DNA of 64,000 bases, taken from contig NZ_JABWGV010000001.1 of NCBI RefSeq assembly GCF_013370205.1, positions 248,001-312,000 of the forward strand. The letters are read 5' to 3'. The position numbers and the translations under genes are program-made. The notes under the pieces were generated by a model, which did no database searches, was not told the DNA's origin, and saw only the letters and a list, made by a program, of their open reading frames with translations. Shown here piece after piece: positions 36,922-45,218 of this stretch (the first letter of the stretch is position 1; each line of letters opens with the position of its first letter). Source of the stretch: Qipengyuania atrilutea (GTDB taxonomy: Bacteria > Pseudomonadota > Alphaproteobacteria > Sphingomonadales > Sphingomonadaceae).

Positions 36922-37575
36922 ATGTCCGAAGAGCATTCACACCGAAACCCGCCCTGCCAGCTTTACCTGATCTCGCCGCTCGAAACCGGTGGCGCGTTTC
37001 CGGCCCGACTGGAGCGCGCGCTCGATGCAGGCGGAGAAGCCAACCCCGTTGCCGCATTCCAGTTTCGCGTGAAGGGCCTCGATCAGCACGAGGCGGCGCG
37101 GCTCGCCGAGCCCTTGCAGGTGATCTGCGCGGAGCGCGAAGTTGCCTTCATCGTCAACGACAGCATCGCGCTCGCCAAGCGGCTCGGAGCCGACGGGGTG
37201 CATTTGGGGCAGGGCGACGGAACGGTCGAGGATGCGCGCGCGGCGCTCGGGCGGGAAGCTCAGATCGGCGTGACCTGCAAGGACAGCAAGCATCTTGCGA
37301 TGGAAGCGGGTGAGGCAGGCGCAGACTATGTCGCTTTCGGATCGTTCTTCGACAGCCAGACAAAGCAGAGCGACGCCCGTCCCGATCTCGAAATCCTCGA
37401 ATGGTGGCAGACCCTGTTCGAGCTACCCTGCGTCGCGATCGGCGGGATCACGCCTGCGAACTGCGCCCCGCTGATCGCGGCGGGTGCGGACTTCCTCGCG
37501 GTTTCCGGCGCTATATGGAACGGCGACGAAGTCGCTGCGGTAAAAGCGTTTTCGGATATAATCGCCGCATCGTGA
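36922..37575 (+). CDS. Thiamine phosphate synthase-like (ThiE/TenI) protein
   Basis: 217-residue TIM-barrel of the thiamine phosphate synthase family. Motifs are QFRVKGLD (for QLR.K), FIVNDSIALAKRLGADGVHL followed by GQGD, and DYVAFGSFFDSQTK. The C-terminal phosphate-binding part is VAIGGITPANCAPLIAAGADF. The reaction would join HMP-PP and thiazole phosphate. Divergent spacing and lack of other thi genes nearby leave open a TenI-like or paralogous role. The ATG at 36922 was preferred to 36877. Confidence 0.85.
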   Translation: MSEEHSHRNPPCQLYLISPLETGGAFPARLERALDAGGEANPVAAFQFRVKGLDQHEAARLAEPLQVICAEREVAFIVNDSIALAKRLGADGVHLGQGDGTVEDARAALGREAQIGVTCKDSKHLAMEAGEAGADYVAFGSFFDSQTKQSDARPDLEILEWWQTLFELPCVAIGGITPANCAPLIAAGADFLAVSGAIWNGDEVAAVKAFSDIIAAS

Positions 37576-37629
37576 GTTTACTGTCTTGATGAAGGGGGCG
37601 CGCTGCGACGCCCCTTGGAGGACAGATTT

Positions 37630-38922
37630 ATGAGAATTTTGCTTGCCGCCGCCTCGGCCCTTGCACTTGCCGCGTGCGGAATGAACGGCACCGACCGTTA
37701 CGAAGACGAACAGAAGACGGCAGAGGCCGATACGGGCTCCGATCTCGGATACGAGACCTACAGCGACGATAACGAGGCCGATACGATGGCCTCGAACGAT
37801 GCCGCCTTTATGAACGCATCCGCGAGCGGCGACAACGAGGGTACGAACGGGGCGATGACGAGCTCCGGCAATTCCTCGTCCGGCGCGAGCGATACCATGA
37901 TCGAAGACCCGGAAGATCGTCCGATCATGCAGGCGCAGGTCGTGCTCGACCGGCGGGGCTTCGGGCCGGGCGTCATCGACGGCAAGATGGGCATGAGCAC
38001 CGAGAACGCGCTGATGGGCTTCCAGGAAGCGAACGGGCTCGATCAGAGCGGCGAACTCGACGAAGCGACCAAAGAGGCACTTTCCGAATGGGAGCGCATT
38101 CCTGCGACGCGCGTGGTAACCGTTCCGCAGAACTGGGCGCAGATCAGCTACACCGACATTCCGGAAAGTACGGAAGCCAAGGCCGAGCTTCAGCGGCTCG
38201 GTTACAAGAGTATCGACGAAAAGCTCGCGGAACGCTTCCATACCACGCTCGACGTACTGAGACGCCTCAATCCGAACGGCCGCCCTGCCGGAATGGAAGC
38301 AAGCGGCAGTTCGGCATCGTCCACGCCGACGCCTTCTCCGACCCCGAGCGGGACGGCATCGGGTAGCGGCGATGCGCAGGCGCCGTACTTCACGGCCGGG
38401 CAGCAGATACGCGTCCCCAATATCGGCGCGGACCGGATCGAGCCGGGTGCGGTTTCCGACAAGGGCTGGCAGCAGACGCTTGCCGCTCTTGGGGTTGGCA
38501 CCGAGCAGACCGAAGTCGACCGCATCGTGGTCAGCAAAGCGGGCAAGACGCTGAAGGCCTATCAGGGCGACAAGCTCGTCGCGTTGTTTACCGTGAGCAG
38601 CGGATCGAGCCAGTTTCCCCTGCCGCTCGGCGAATGGGACATCGTGGGTGAAGCTTATCTTCCGCCCTACCGCTACGATCCCGAAGTGCTCGGTAATGAG
38701 GATGCCGAAGGCGAGGTCTACGAACTTCCCCCCGGTCCGAACTCGCCGGTCGGCGTCGTATGGATCGACCTCAGCAAGGAACATTACGGCATTCACGGAA
38801 CGCCCGACCCTGAGACCATCGGACGCGCGCAAAGCAGCGGCTGCGTGCGGCTGACGAACTGGGATGCGGCACGGCTCGCTGGAATGGTGACAACTTCGAC
38901 AGAGGTGCTATTCGAAGCCTGA
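37630..38922 (+). CDS. L,D-transpeptidase lipoprotein with peptidoglycan-binding domain
   Basis: 430-residue cell-wall enzyme. Lipobox LAAC (Cys16) closes the signal peptide. A low-complexity acidic/Ser-rich linker runs to about 95, then a PG_binding_1 domain (about 97-160, VVLDRRGFGPGVIDGKMG). A Ser/Thr/Pro linker near 230-250 precedes the YkuD domain at the C-terminus with His389 (GIHGTP) and the catalytic Cys405 (SGCVRL). It should form 3-3 cross-links or attach proteins to peptidoglycan. GGAGGA lies 7 bases before the ATG. Followed after one base by an M23 peptidase gene. Confidence 0.92.
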   Translation: MRILLAAASALALAACGMNGTDRYEDEQKTAEADTGSDLGYETYSDDNEADTMASNDAAFMNASASGDNEGTNGAMTSSGNSSSGASDTMIEDPEDRPIMQAQVVLDRRGFGPGVIDGKMGMSTENALMGFQEANGLDQSGELDEATKEALSEWERIPATRVVTVPQNWAQISYTDIPESTEAKAELQRLGYKSIDEKLAERFHTTLDVLRRLNPNGRPAGMEASGSSASSTPTPSPTPSGTASGSGDAQAPYFTAGQQIRVPNIGADRIEPGAVSDKGWQQTLAALGVGTEQTEVDRIVVSKAGKTLKAYQGDKLVALFTVSSGSSQFPLPLGEWDIVGEAYLPPYRYDPEVLGNEDAEGEVYELPPGPNSPVGVVWIDLSKEHYGIHGTPDPETIGRAQSSGCVRLTNWDAARLAGMVTTSTEVLFEA

Positions 38923-38923
38923 T

Positions 38924-39619
38924 ATGGCTTTGAACCTTGCAGACCGCCTGCTGACGATTGCAGCGACCGCGACAATTACCTCGGCGGTCTGGATCGTCGC
39001 AGGCGGCAGCCTGATCGAGAACGCCACGAGCGAAAGTCAGCGCGGCAGCACGCGCCCCTCGGAAGCCGCACCGAGCCCCGTCGCGAACGAAACGGTGGTG
39101 CTCGACGAAGAGACGGGCGCGACGCGAACGGTCGCCGGTTCGCTCGATAGCGATACGCCCGACCGTCCGAGCGAGATGGACGTGCGCGAGATCATGATCC
39201 CGGTTCTGAACGTGCGCCGCAGCGACCTCACCGATACCTACGAGCAATCCCGCGAGGGCGGGACGCGCTTGCACGAAGCGATCGACATCATGGCGCCCGA
39301 GGGCACGACGGTGGTCGCGGCAGCGCCCGGAACGATCGAGAAAATCTTCGTTTCGGAGCGTGGCGGCAATACGATCTACGTGCGCTCGAAGGACCGGAAG
39401 ACGATCTATTATTACGCGCATCTGGCGGAATACGCCAAGGGCCTGAAGGAAGGGCAGCGTGTGCGCCGGGGGCAGCGTCTCGGTTCGGTCGGCAGTACCG
39501 GCAATGCGGAGAAAGACGCGCCGCATCTGCATTTCCAGATCCTGCGCACGACGGCCGGTTCGGAATGGTGGGAGCCCGCTCCCGCGATCAATCCTTACCC
39601 GGTCCTGACCGGCACATAA
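38924..39619 (+). CDS. M23 family metallopeptidase (LytM-like), membrane-anchored
   Basis: 231-residue peptidoglycan endopeptidase-like protein. One N-terminal hydrophobic segment (about 10-28) anchors or exports it. A disordered linker follows. The M23 domain has zinc ligands His117 and Asp121 (LHEAIDIMAP) and His203 in HLHFQ (the first His at 201 is the usual catalytic one). Starting one base after the L,D-transpeptidase stop, it is very probably in the same operon, pairing a cross-linking and a cutting enzyme. Confidence 0.92.
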   Translation: MALNLADRLLTIAATATITSAVWIVAGGSLIENATSESQRGSTRPSEAAPSPVANETVVLDEETGATRTVAGSLDSDTPDRPSEMDVREIMIPVLNVRRSDLTDTYEQSREGGTRLHEAIDIMAPEGTTVVAAAPGTIEKIFVSERGGNTIYVRSKDRKTIYYYAHLAEYAKGLKEGQRVRRGQRLGSVGSTGNAEKDAPHLHFQILRTTAGSEWWEPAPAINPYPVLTGT

Positions 39620-39646
39620 ACGCACCGAGAAGGGGTCAAGGCGCCC

Positions 39647-40009
39647 TCAACCGCGTTCGGAGCGGCGAATGCAGCGAAGCTTGCCCGCCGACCCGTTTGC
39701 TTCGACCTTGCGCAACCTGTTGAGCGTTTCGCGGACGAAGCGCATCCCCTTCATCGGTCCGCGGGTAAAGCGCACGTTGTCTCCGGTCAGCAGATAGGTG
39801 CCGCGTCCTTCGCTAGTGCGGTAGCTCGATCCGTTGATGAGCACGAAGTCCATGTCCTCCTGCTCGAGCCACGCCTCGCCGGTCGCATCGCCGGGCAGTC
39901 CGCATACGTAGCTGCCGAGCGGCAGTGTGCCGATCCGCCCGCCGGGCGCGGCGCTGGCGGCGCTTACTGCGGCTACCGCGAGAGCGAGGGCTGCGAAAGT
40001 CTTCGTCAT
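39647..40009 (-). CDS. Small exported hypothetical protein
   Basis: 120-residue protein starting at the ATG at 40009 with a clear signal peptide (MTKTFAALALAVAAVSAASA). The mature part contains two cysteines (YVCGLPGD and LRCIRR) that may pair, and beta-like segments DFVLINGSSYRT and GTYLLTGDNVRFTRG. No family recognised. Upstream in-frame ATG at 40039 would extend a poor N-terminus. Convergent with the M23 gene and divergent from efp. Confidence 0.7.
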   Translation of the reverse strand: MTKTFAALALAVAAVSAASAAPGGRIGTLPLGSYVCGLPGDATGEAWLEQEDMDFVLINGSSYRTSEGRGTYLLTGDNVRFTRGPMKGMRFVRETLNRLRKVEANGSAGKLRCIRRSERG

Positions 40010-40052
40010 AATGCGCGTCGTTACCATCCGCCGGCCCATATCGCCACCCGCC

Positions 40053-40081
40053 TTGCTCCATCCTGACCGAGCGGCTAAGGC
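40053..40081 (+). promoter_or_regulatory. Candidate promoter of efp
   Basis: TTGCTC (40053-40058) and TAAGGC (40076-40081) with a 17-base spacer, about 55 bases before the ATG at 40137, in the 127-base divergent gap. Confidence 0.35.
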
Positions 40082-40136
40082 GCGCGCATCATTCGGCCGG
40101 CTCTGACGGGTCCGGCAAGCGCAAAGGCTTCATCAC

Positions 40137-40700
40137 ATGAAAATCAGCGGCGTGGACATTCGTCCCGGCAATATCATCGAATATGAGAACGGCATCTGGA
40201 AAGTCGCCAAGATCCAGCATACGCAGCCGGGCAAGGGCGGCGCCTACATGCAGGTCGAGATGAAGAACCTGATGGACGGCCGCAAGACCAACGTCCGCTT
40301 CCGCAGCGCCGACACGGTCGAGAAGGTCCGCCTCGATACCAAGGAATTCCAGTATCTCTATGCTGAAGGCGACATGCTGGTATTCATGGACCAGGAAACC
40401 TTCGAGCAGATTAACCTGCCCGCCGACCTGATCGGTGACGCGGTCGAATTCCTGGAAGACGGGATGGAAGTAACGCTCGAACTCCATGAGGAAAAACCAA
40501 TCAGCGTGGCGCTGCCCGAGCAGGTCGAAGCCGTCATCACCGAGGCCGATGCTGTTGTGAAGGGGCAGACGGCATCATCCAGCTACAAGCCCGCGATCCT
40601 CGAGAACGGGGTGCGCGTGATGGTTCCGCCGCATATCGAGAGCGGGACGCGCATCGTGGTCGACGTCTACGAGCGCACCTATGTCGGGAAAGCGAGCTAG
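40137..40700 (+). CDS. efp: Translation elongation factor P
   Basis: 187-residue factor that relieves ribosome stalling at polyproline. It has three beta-barrel domains. The modification-site loop is QPGKGGAY with Lys33 at the tip, so a lysine-type EF-P rather than the arginine type. The C-terminal signature is [20 protein letters not shown]. No epmA or epmB gene is visible nearby. Followed 10 bases later by the inositol monophosphatase gene. Confidence 0.97.
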   Translation: MKISGVDIRPGNIIEYENGIWKVAKIQHTQPGKGGAYMQVEMKNLMDGRKTNVRFRSADTVEKVRLDTKEFQYLYAEGDMLVFMDQETFEQINLPADLIGDAVEFLEDGMEVTLELHEEKPISVALPEQVEAVITEADAVVKGQTASSSYKPAILENGVRVMVPPHIESGTRIVVDVYERTYVGKAS

Positions 40701-40710
40701 GTAACTCATC

Positions 40711-41526
40711 ATGGCGATGCCCGGTCTCATCAAGGTCATGGAACGTGCCGCGCGCAAGGCGGGCAGCCGCCTGCGGCGCGATTTCGGCGAAATCGAACAC
40801 CTGCAGGTCAGCCGCAAGGGGCCGGCCGACTTCGTGTCCAAAGCCGATCAGCGCGCCGAGCGCACGCTGTACGACGAACTGCTCCACGCGCGCCCCGACT
40901 GGGGCTTCGTGCTCGAGGAAGCGGGCGTCATCGAAGGTGATCCGAACTCGCCCCGCTGGATCATCGACCCGCTCGACGGGACCAGCAACTTCCTCCACGG
41001 CATTCCGCATTTCGCGATCTCGATCGCGGTGCAGGAACCGAAGCTGGGCGGGGGCGGCTGGGGCGACGTCGTGGCGGCGGTCATCTACCAGCCGACCACC
41101 GACGAGACCTTCTGGGCCGAGAAGTCGCGCGGTTCCTGGCTGCACGACGGGCGTCTGCGCGTATCCTCGCGCTCGAACCTGTCCGATTCGCTCATCGCGA
41201 CCGGCATTCCCTTCCAGGGTCACGGTGACTTTTCCGAATGGAGCCGCATCTTCGGCGCCATCGGTCCCAATGTCGCAGGCATTCGGCGCTACGGTGCGGC
41301 CTCGCTCGATCTTGCGTGGCTTGCCGCCGGGCGGTTCGACGGCTTCTGGGAAAGCGGCCTCAACGACTGGGATACCGCGGCCGGCTGCCTGATCGTGCGC
41401 GAAGCGGGCGGTTTCGTTTCCGATTTCCGCGGCCGCTCGCAGCCGATCCATTCGAAACAGGTGCTGGCAGCGAACGATACGCTCCATTCGCGGCTTCACA
41501 AACTGCTTGCCGGAGCGCTCAAGTAA
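40711..41526 (+). CDS. suhB: Inositol-1-monophosphatase family protein
   Basis: 271-residue Mg2+/Li+-sensitive phosphatase. The metal-binding motif is DPLDGTSNF (Asp86, Asp89) with Glu69 in the preceding helix. The second signature is WDTAAGCLIVREAGG. Members hydrolyse myo-inositol-1-phosphate; in many proteobacteria the SuhB type also works with NusA/antitermination. Substrate not provable here. Likely co-transcribed with efp. Confidence 0.93.
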   Translation: MAMPGLIKVMERAARKAGSRLRRDFGEIEHLQVSRKGPADFVSKADQRAERTLYDELLHARPDWGFVLEEAGVIEGDPNSPRWIIDPLDGTSNFLHGIPHFAISIAVQEPKLGGGGWGDVVAAVIYQPTTDETFWAEKSRGSWLHDGRLRVSSRSNLSDSLIATGIPFQGHGDFSEWSRIFGAIGPNVAGIRRYGAASLDLAWLAAGRFDGFWESGLNDWDTAAGCLIVREAGGFVSDFRGRSQPIHSKQVLAANDTLHSRLHKLLAGALK

Positions 41527-41578
41527 GCGGCCTTGCCAGCCGCGCCGGCGAACGCTAGATCGCCCCTCGCGCTGGGCC

Positions 41579-41663
41579 GCCCCTGTGGTGGAACTGGTAG
41601 ACGCGTTCGACTCAAAATCGAATTCCTAACGGAGTGCCCGTTCGAGTCGGGCCAGGGGCACCA
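41579..41663 (+). tRNA. tRNA-Leu (anticodon CAA)
   Basis: 85-nt type II tRNA with encoded CCA. Acceptor stem GCCCCTG (41579-41585) pairs with CAGGGGC (41653-41659), followed by discriminator A and CCA. The anticodon arm is TTCGA-CTCAAAA-TCGAA, anticodon CAA, reading UUG. A long variable arm precedes a T arm GCCCG-TTCGAGT-CGGGC. No integrase or att duplication is seen nearby. Confidence 0.97.
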
Positions 41664-41763
41664 GCGCGCATTTCCCCGGCTTTTGAAAAGCGCGCTCGCT
41701 TCGCCGGTGCAGCATGACAAATGCCTTGATTCCTGCCGCCCGGAGTGTGAACGCTAACCCCTG

Positions 41764-43569
41764 ATGGTTCTGCCGGGTCTGCCTTCACCACATGCGGTCG
41801 CCGCGATGGCTGTCACCATCCTCATGTTCATCGCGTTCGCGCGCGGGAAGATGTCGATCGAGATCATCTCCCTACTGACCATCGCCGTCATCGCCGTGGG
41901 TCTGTATTTCTTCCCCCTCGAAGGGACCGCTCCGGCAGACGGGCTGGCGCTCGCCTTCGCAGGCTTCGGACACTACGCGCTCATCACGATCTGCGCCTTG
42001 ATGATCATGGGGCGCGGCCTCGTCGTGACCGGGGCGCTGGAACCCGCCTCCCGCTTTCTGGAGCGGGTGTTCAAGATCAACCTGCAGCTCGGACTTCTGG
42101 TATCGCTCATCATCGCCTTCGTGCTGTCGATGGGGGTCAACAATACGCCGGTTCTCGTGCTGATGATCCCGATCTTCGCAGCGCTGGCTCATCGCGGAGC
42201 GCTGCCGTCATCGAAGACGCTGATCCCGCTCAATGCCGCATCGCTGCTTGGCGGACTTGCCACGACCATCGGCACGTCCACCAACATTTTGGTGGTGTCC
42301 ATCGCGGTCGATCTCGGCATGCCGCAGATGGGCGTGTTTCATTTCACTCCGATCGTGCTGGTCGCCTCGCTTTTCGCGCTGCCTTATCTTTGGCTGGTGA
42401 TGCCGCGGCTTTTGAAGGATAACCGGACCGCAGCGGAAGCGAAGCAGCGCCGGTTCCATGCCCGGCTCAGGGTGGGCGAGGACAGTCTGCTCAACGGGCA
42501 TGAACTGAAGACGGTCCTCTCGCGCCTGCCGGACGAGATCGAGTTCCACGATCCCCCCGCCGGACCGATCCGGGCGCAGCAGGAATTCTACGTCAGCGGG
42601 ACGCACGAGGCGATCGAGGAAGCGAGCCGGGCGCTTCGCGGCGAGGTCGCACCGGCGTGGGTAATCGACCGCATCCGCCGCAAGGCCGACGAAAGCGGAA
42701 CCGACATCGGCGTCGTGGAAGCGATCGTAACCGCGGATTCGCGCCTCATCCACCGCACCCTGCCGACATCGGGCATCGCCGACCTCTACGGCGTGGCCGT
42801 TCTTGGCATTCACCGGCCGGCCCGGGTGATCGGAGAGCGCGAGGAATACAGCCAGAGCGGCGACCTGCGCATCGCGGAAGGCGACGTGCTGCTCGTCATG
42901 GGCGTGCCCGAAAACCTCAACGAATTTGCGACCGCCGACAGCCTGATGCAGCTTGAGGGCATGCGCGAGTTGCCGCGCCGTTCGAAAGCGGTGCTGGCGG
43001 CGACCATCATGGGCGGGTCGGTCGGTCTCGCCTCGATCGGCCTGCTGCCGATCGCAATCGCTTCGCTGGCAGGCGCGATCGTCATGTTCCTGACCGGCTG
43101 CGTGAAATTCGACCGGGTTGGGCGCGCCCTGTCCGCCAAGGTCATCGTGCTCGTCGCAGCCAGTATCGCGATCGGGCGCATAATTCTCGAAAGCGGGGCG
43201 GCAGATTGGCTCGGGCAGACGCTGGCGCTGGGACTGCAATTCCTCTCGCCCTCGCTGGTGCTGGCAGCGATCATGCTGTTCGTGACGGTGCTCACCAATT
43301 TCGCCTCGAATGCGACGGCGGCGACGGTCGGCACGCCGATCGCTTTCAGCATCGCGAGTCAGCTCGGCCTTCCGGCGGAGCCGCTGATCCTGGCCGTGCT
43401 GTTCGGCTGCAACCTGTGCTATGCCACGCCGATTGCGTATCAGACCAATATGCTGATCATGTCGGAAGGCAGCTACGAGTTCAAAGACTACATCCGCACC
43501 GGCGTGCCGCTGGTGCTCATCATGGTCACGACCCTCTCGATCGGGCTGGTGCTGACCTACGACATGTAA
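41764..43569 (+). CDS. SLC13-family permease with TrkA-C domains
   Basis: 601-residue inner-membrane transporter of the divalent anion:Na+ symporter (SLC13/CitMHS-like) group. About ten hydrophobic segments flank a cytoplasmic region (about 220-400) with TrkA-C-like folds (STLPTSGIADLYGVAVLGIHR-like strand-turn pattern). Membrane hairpin signatures are MGVNNTPVLVLMIPIFAAL and TNFASNATAATVGTPIAFS, where Asn and Thr likely bind Na+. Substrate unclear: sulfate, dicarboxylates or similar. The start is weakly supported; an ATG at 41806 is possible. Confidence 0.88.
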   Translation: MVLPGLPSPHAVAAMAVTILMFIAFARGKMSIEIISLLTIAVIAVGLYFFPLEGTAPADGLALAFAGFGHYALITICALMIMGRGLVVTGALEPASRFLERVFKINLQLGLLVSLIIAFVLSMGVNNTPVLVLMIPIFAALAHRGALPSSKTLIPLNAASLLGGLATTIGTSTNILVVSIAVDLGMPQMGVFHFTPIVLVASLFALPYLWLVMPRLLKDNRTAAEAKQRRFHARLRVGEDSLLNGHELKTVLSRLPDEIEFHDPPAGPIRAQQEFYVSGTHEAIEEASRALRGEVAPAWVIDRIRRKADESGTDIGVVEAIVTADSRLIHRTLPTSGIADLYGVAVLGIHRPARVIGEREEYSQSGDLRIAEGDVLLVMGVPENLNEFATADSLMQLEGMRELPRRSKAVLAATIMGGSVGLASIGLLPIAIASLAGAIVMFLTGCVKFDRVGRALSAKVIVLVAASIAIGRIILESGAADWLGQTLALGLQFLSPSLVLAAIMLFVTVLTNFASNATAATVGTPIAFSIASQLGLPAEPLILAVLFGCNLCYATPIAYQTNMLIMSEGSYEFKDYIRTGVPLVLIMVTTLSIGLVLTYDM

Positions 43570-43585
43570 CAGGGGGAGACAGGCG

Positions 43586-44920
43586 ATGATGGGACGGTTT
43601 GGACTTTTGGCAGGGGCGGCGCTGGCGCTGGCGCTTGGTTCACCGGCGGCGGCGGACGAACTCGGCGATGCGGTGGCGAGCGACATGCCCGAACTGATGA
43701 AGCTGTACCGCGATCTTCACGCCAACCCCGAACTCAGCATGCAGGAATTCGAAACAAGCGCGAAGCTGGCGAAACGGATGCGCGCGCTCGGCTTTGAGGT
43801 GACGGAAAAGGTCGGTAAGACCGGCGTCGTCTCCGTGATGAAGAACGGCGAGGGACCGGTGGTCATGCTGCGCGCGGACATGGACGGGCTGCCCGTCACC
43901 GAGCAGACCGGACTGCCCTTCGCTTCAAAAGCGCGCGGGGTTCCGGCGTCGGGGGTCGAAAGCGGCATCATGCATGCCTGCGGCCACGATACGCACATGA
44001 CCGCCTTCATTGGCACGGCGCAGCTTCTGGCCGAGCGTAAGGCGGACTGGTTCGGAACGCTCGTCATGATCCTACAACCGGGCGAGGAAACGGGCGAGGG
44101 CGCCCGCGCAATGCTGGAAGACGGGCTGTACGAACGCTTTCCAAAGCCCGACTACGTGCTTGCCTTCCACGATGCCGCGCAGTTTCCGGCCGGGATGATC
44201 GGCTATTCCCCCGGCTTCGCGCTCGCCAATGTCGACAGCGTCGACATCACCGTGCCGGGTATCGGCGGGCATGGCGCCTATCCGCATACGACGAAAGATC
44301 CGGTCGTTCTCGCGAGCGCGATGGTGATGAAGCTGCAGACGCTGGTGAGCCGCGAAAGCTCGCCGCTCGACCCGGCAGTGGTGACGGTCGGCAGCTTCCA
44401 CGCCGGGGCGAAGCACAACATCATTTCGGACGAGGCGAAGCTGCAGCTGACCGTGCGCTCCTATACCGACGAATCGCGCAAGCTGCTGCTCGACGGTATC
44501 AAGCGCATCGCGCGCGGCGAAGCAGTTGCCGCAGGCATGCCGGACGAGAAGATGCCGGTGGTCGAAGTGCGCGAAGACGAGTTCACGCCCGCGACCTACA
44601 ACTCGCCCGAGTTCACCGAAGCGGTCATGGCCGACCTGACCACGCGGTTCGGAGACGAGCGGGTGCAGCAGGTTCCCTCGGTCATGGGCGGCGAAGATTT
44701 CGGGCGCTACATCCGCGAGGACCCGGACAACATCAAGTCGCTGATCTTCTGGGTCGGCGGCGTACCGCAAGCGGAATTCGAGAAGGCGCAGGCAGGCGAA
44801 ACGCAGCTTCCCTCGCTCCACTCGCCGTTCTGGGCGCCCGATGCGGAAAAGGTGATCGCGACGGCGGCCGAGGCGCTCACCGACACAACACTGAGGCTGA
44901 TGCCCGCGCGCGGCGGCTGA
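43586..44920 (+). CDS. Exported M20-family amidohydrolase/peptidase
   Basis: 444-residue M20D metallohydrolase of the IAA-amino acid hydrolase/hippurate hydrolase type. A signal peptide (about 1-23, GSPAAA-DE) places it in the periplasm. Metal-binding motifs are MHACGHDTHM, PGEETGEGARAML and AFHDAAQFPAG, with a dimerisation insert HGAYPHTTKDPV. It follows the SLC13 permease by 16 bases, so amide hydrolysis and uptake of the released acid may be linked (inference). The next gene is convergent. Confidence 0.92.
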   Translation: MMGRFGLLAGAALALALGSPAAADELGDAVASDMPELMKLYRDLHANPELSMQEFETSAKLAKRMRALGFEVTEKVGKTGVVSVMKNGEGPVVMLRADMDGLPVTEQTGLPFASKARGVPASGVESGIMHACGHDTHMTAFIGTAQLLAERKADWFGTLVMILQPGEETGEGARAMLEDGLYERFPKPDYVLAFHDAAQFPAGMIGYSPGFALANVDSVDITVPGIGGHGAYPHTTKDPVVLASAMVMKLQTLVSRESSPLDPAVVTVGSFHAGAKHNIISDEAKLQLTVRSYTDESRKLLLDGIKRIARGEAVAAGMPDEKMPVVEVREDEFTPATYNSPEFTEAVMADLTTRFGDERVQQVPSVMGGEDFGRYIREDPDNIKSLIFWVGGVPQAEFEKAQAGETQLPSLHSPFWAPDAEKVIATAAEALTDTTLRLMPARGG

Positions 44921-44944
44921 CGCTAGTCGGCTATCAGACACAAA

Positions 44945-44981
44945 AAGGCCGCCGGTAGCAGGGGGTGCTTCCGGCGGCCTT
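44945..44981. terminator. Intrinsic terminator, strong on the minus strand
   Basis: Perfect 11-bp stem AAGGCCGCCGG / CCGGCGGCCTT with a 15-base loop. On the minus strand it is followed by a T-run, ending the aceA-small gene transcript. It can also serve the plus-strand M20 gene. Confidence 0.85.
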
Positions 44982-45011
44982 GGCGTTCTCCTCCCCAGGA
45001 GAAAGCGTCGA

Positions 45012-45185
45012 TCAGGTATAATTGCCGAGGCGGTGGTGCAATGCGTTGATTTTCGCTAGGACCTCGCGGTCTTCGGTCGCGCGTGCGTGGCTGGTCAGCG
45101 CATCGCGCAGCAGGCGGAAATCCGCAGTGGAGAACAGGGCGCGGGCGCGGCCCGGTTCCGGCTTCTTGGTGTCTGCTTCGGTCAT
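45012..45185 (-). CDS. Small hypothetical protein downstream of aceA
   Basis: 57-residue protein starting at the ATG at 45185 (MTEADTKKPEPGRARALF...), with AGAGGA upstream; an alternative start at 45203 adds six residues. The C-terminal half is one or two amphipathic helices (FRLLRDALTSHARATEDREV, AKINALHHRLGNY). It lies 33 bases after the isocitrate lyase stop and just before a strong terminator, so it is probably the second gene of the aceA operon. No family recognised. Confidence 0.7.
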   Translation of the reverse strand: MTEADTKKPEPGRARALFSTADFRLLRDALTSHARATEDREVLAKINALHHRLGNYT

Positions 45186-45218
45186 TATCGTATCCTCTCG
45201 CAAATTCTCGCGCTGCTT

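Noticed and set aside
37592-37616. AAGGGG...CCCCTT hairpin as terminator of the ThiE-like gene
   Set aside because: The stem is bulged, has no U-run and runs into the Shine-Dalgarno of the next gene; it could be a leader structure but evidence is too thin.
41579-41763. tRNA-Leu as an integration site for a mobile element
   Set aside because: No integrase, no duplicated tRNA 3' end and no compositional change downstream; flanking genes are ordinary.
42208-43686. 492-codon open frame antisense to the SLC13 permease
   Set aside because: Very Arg/His/Asp-rich without domain features; the plus strand is a clear membrane transporter.
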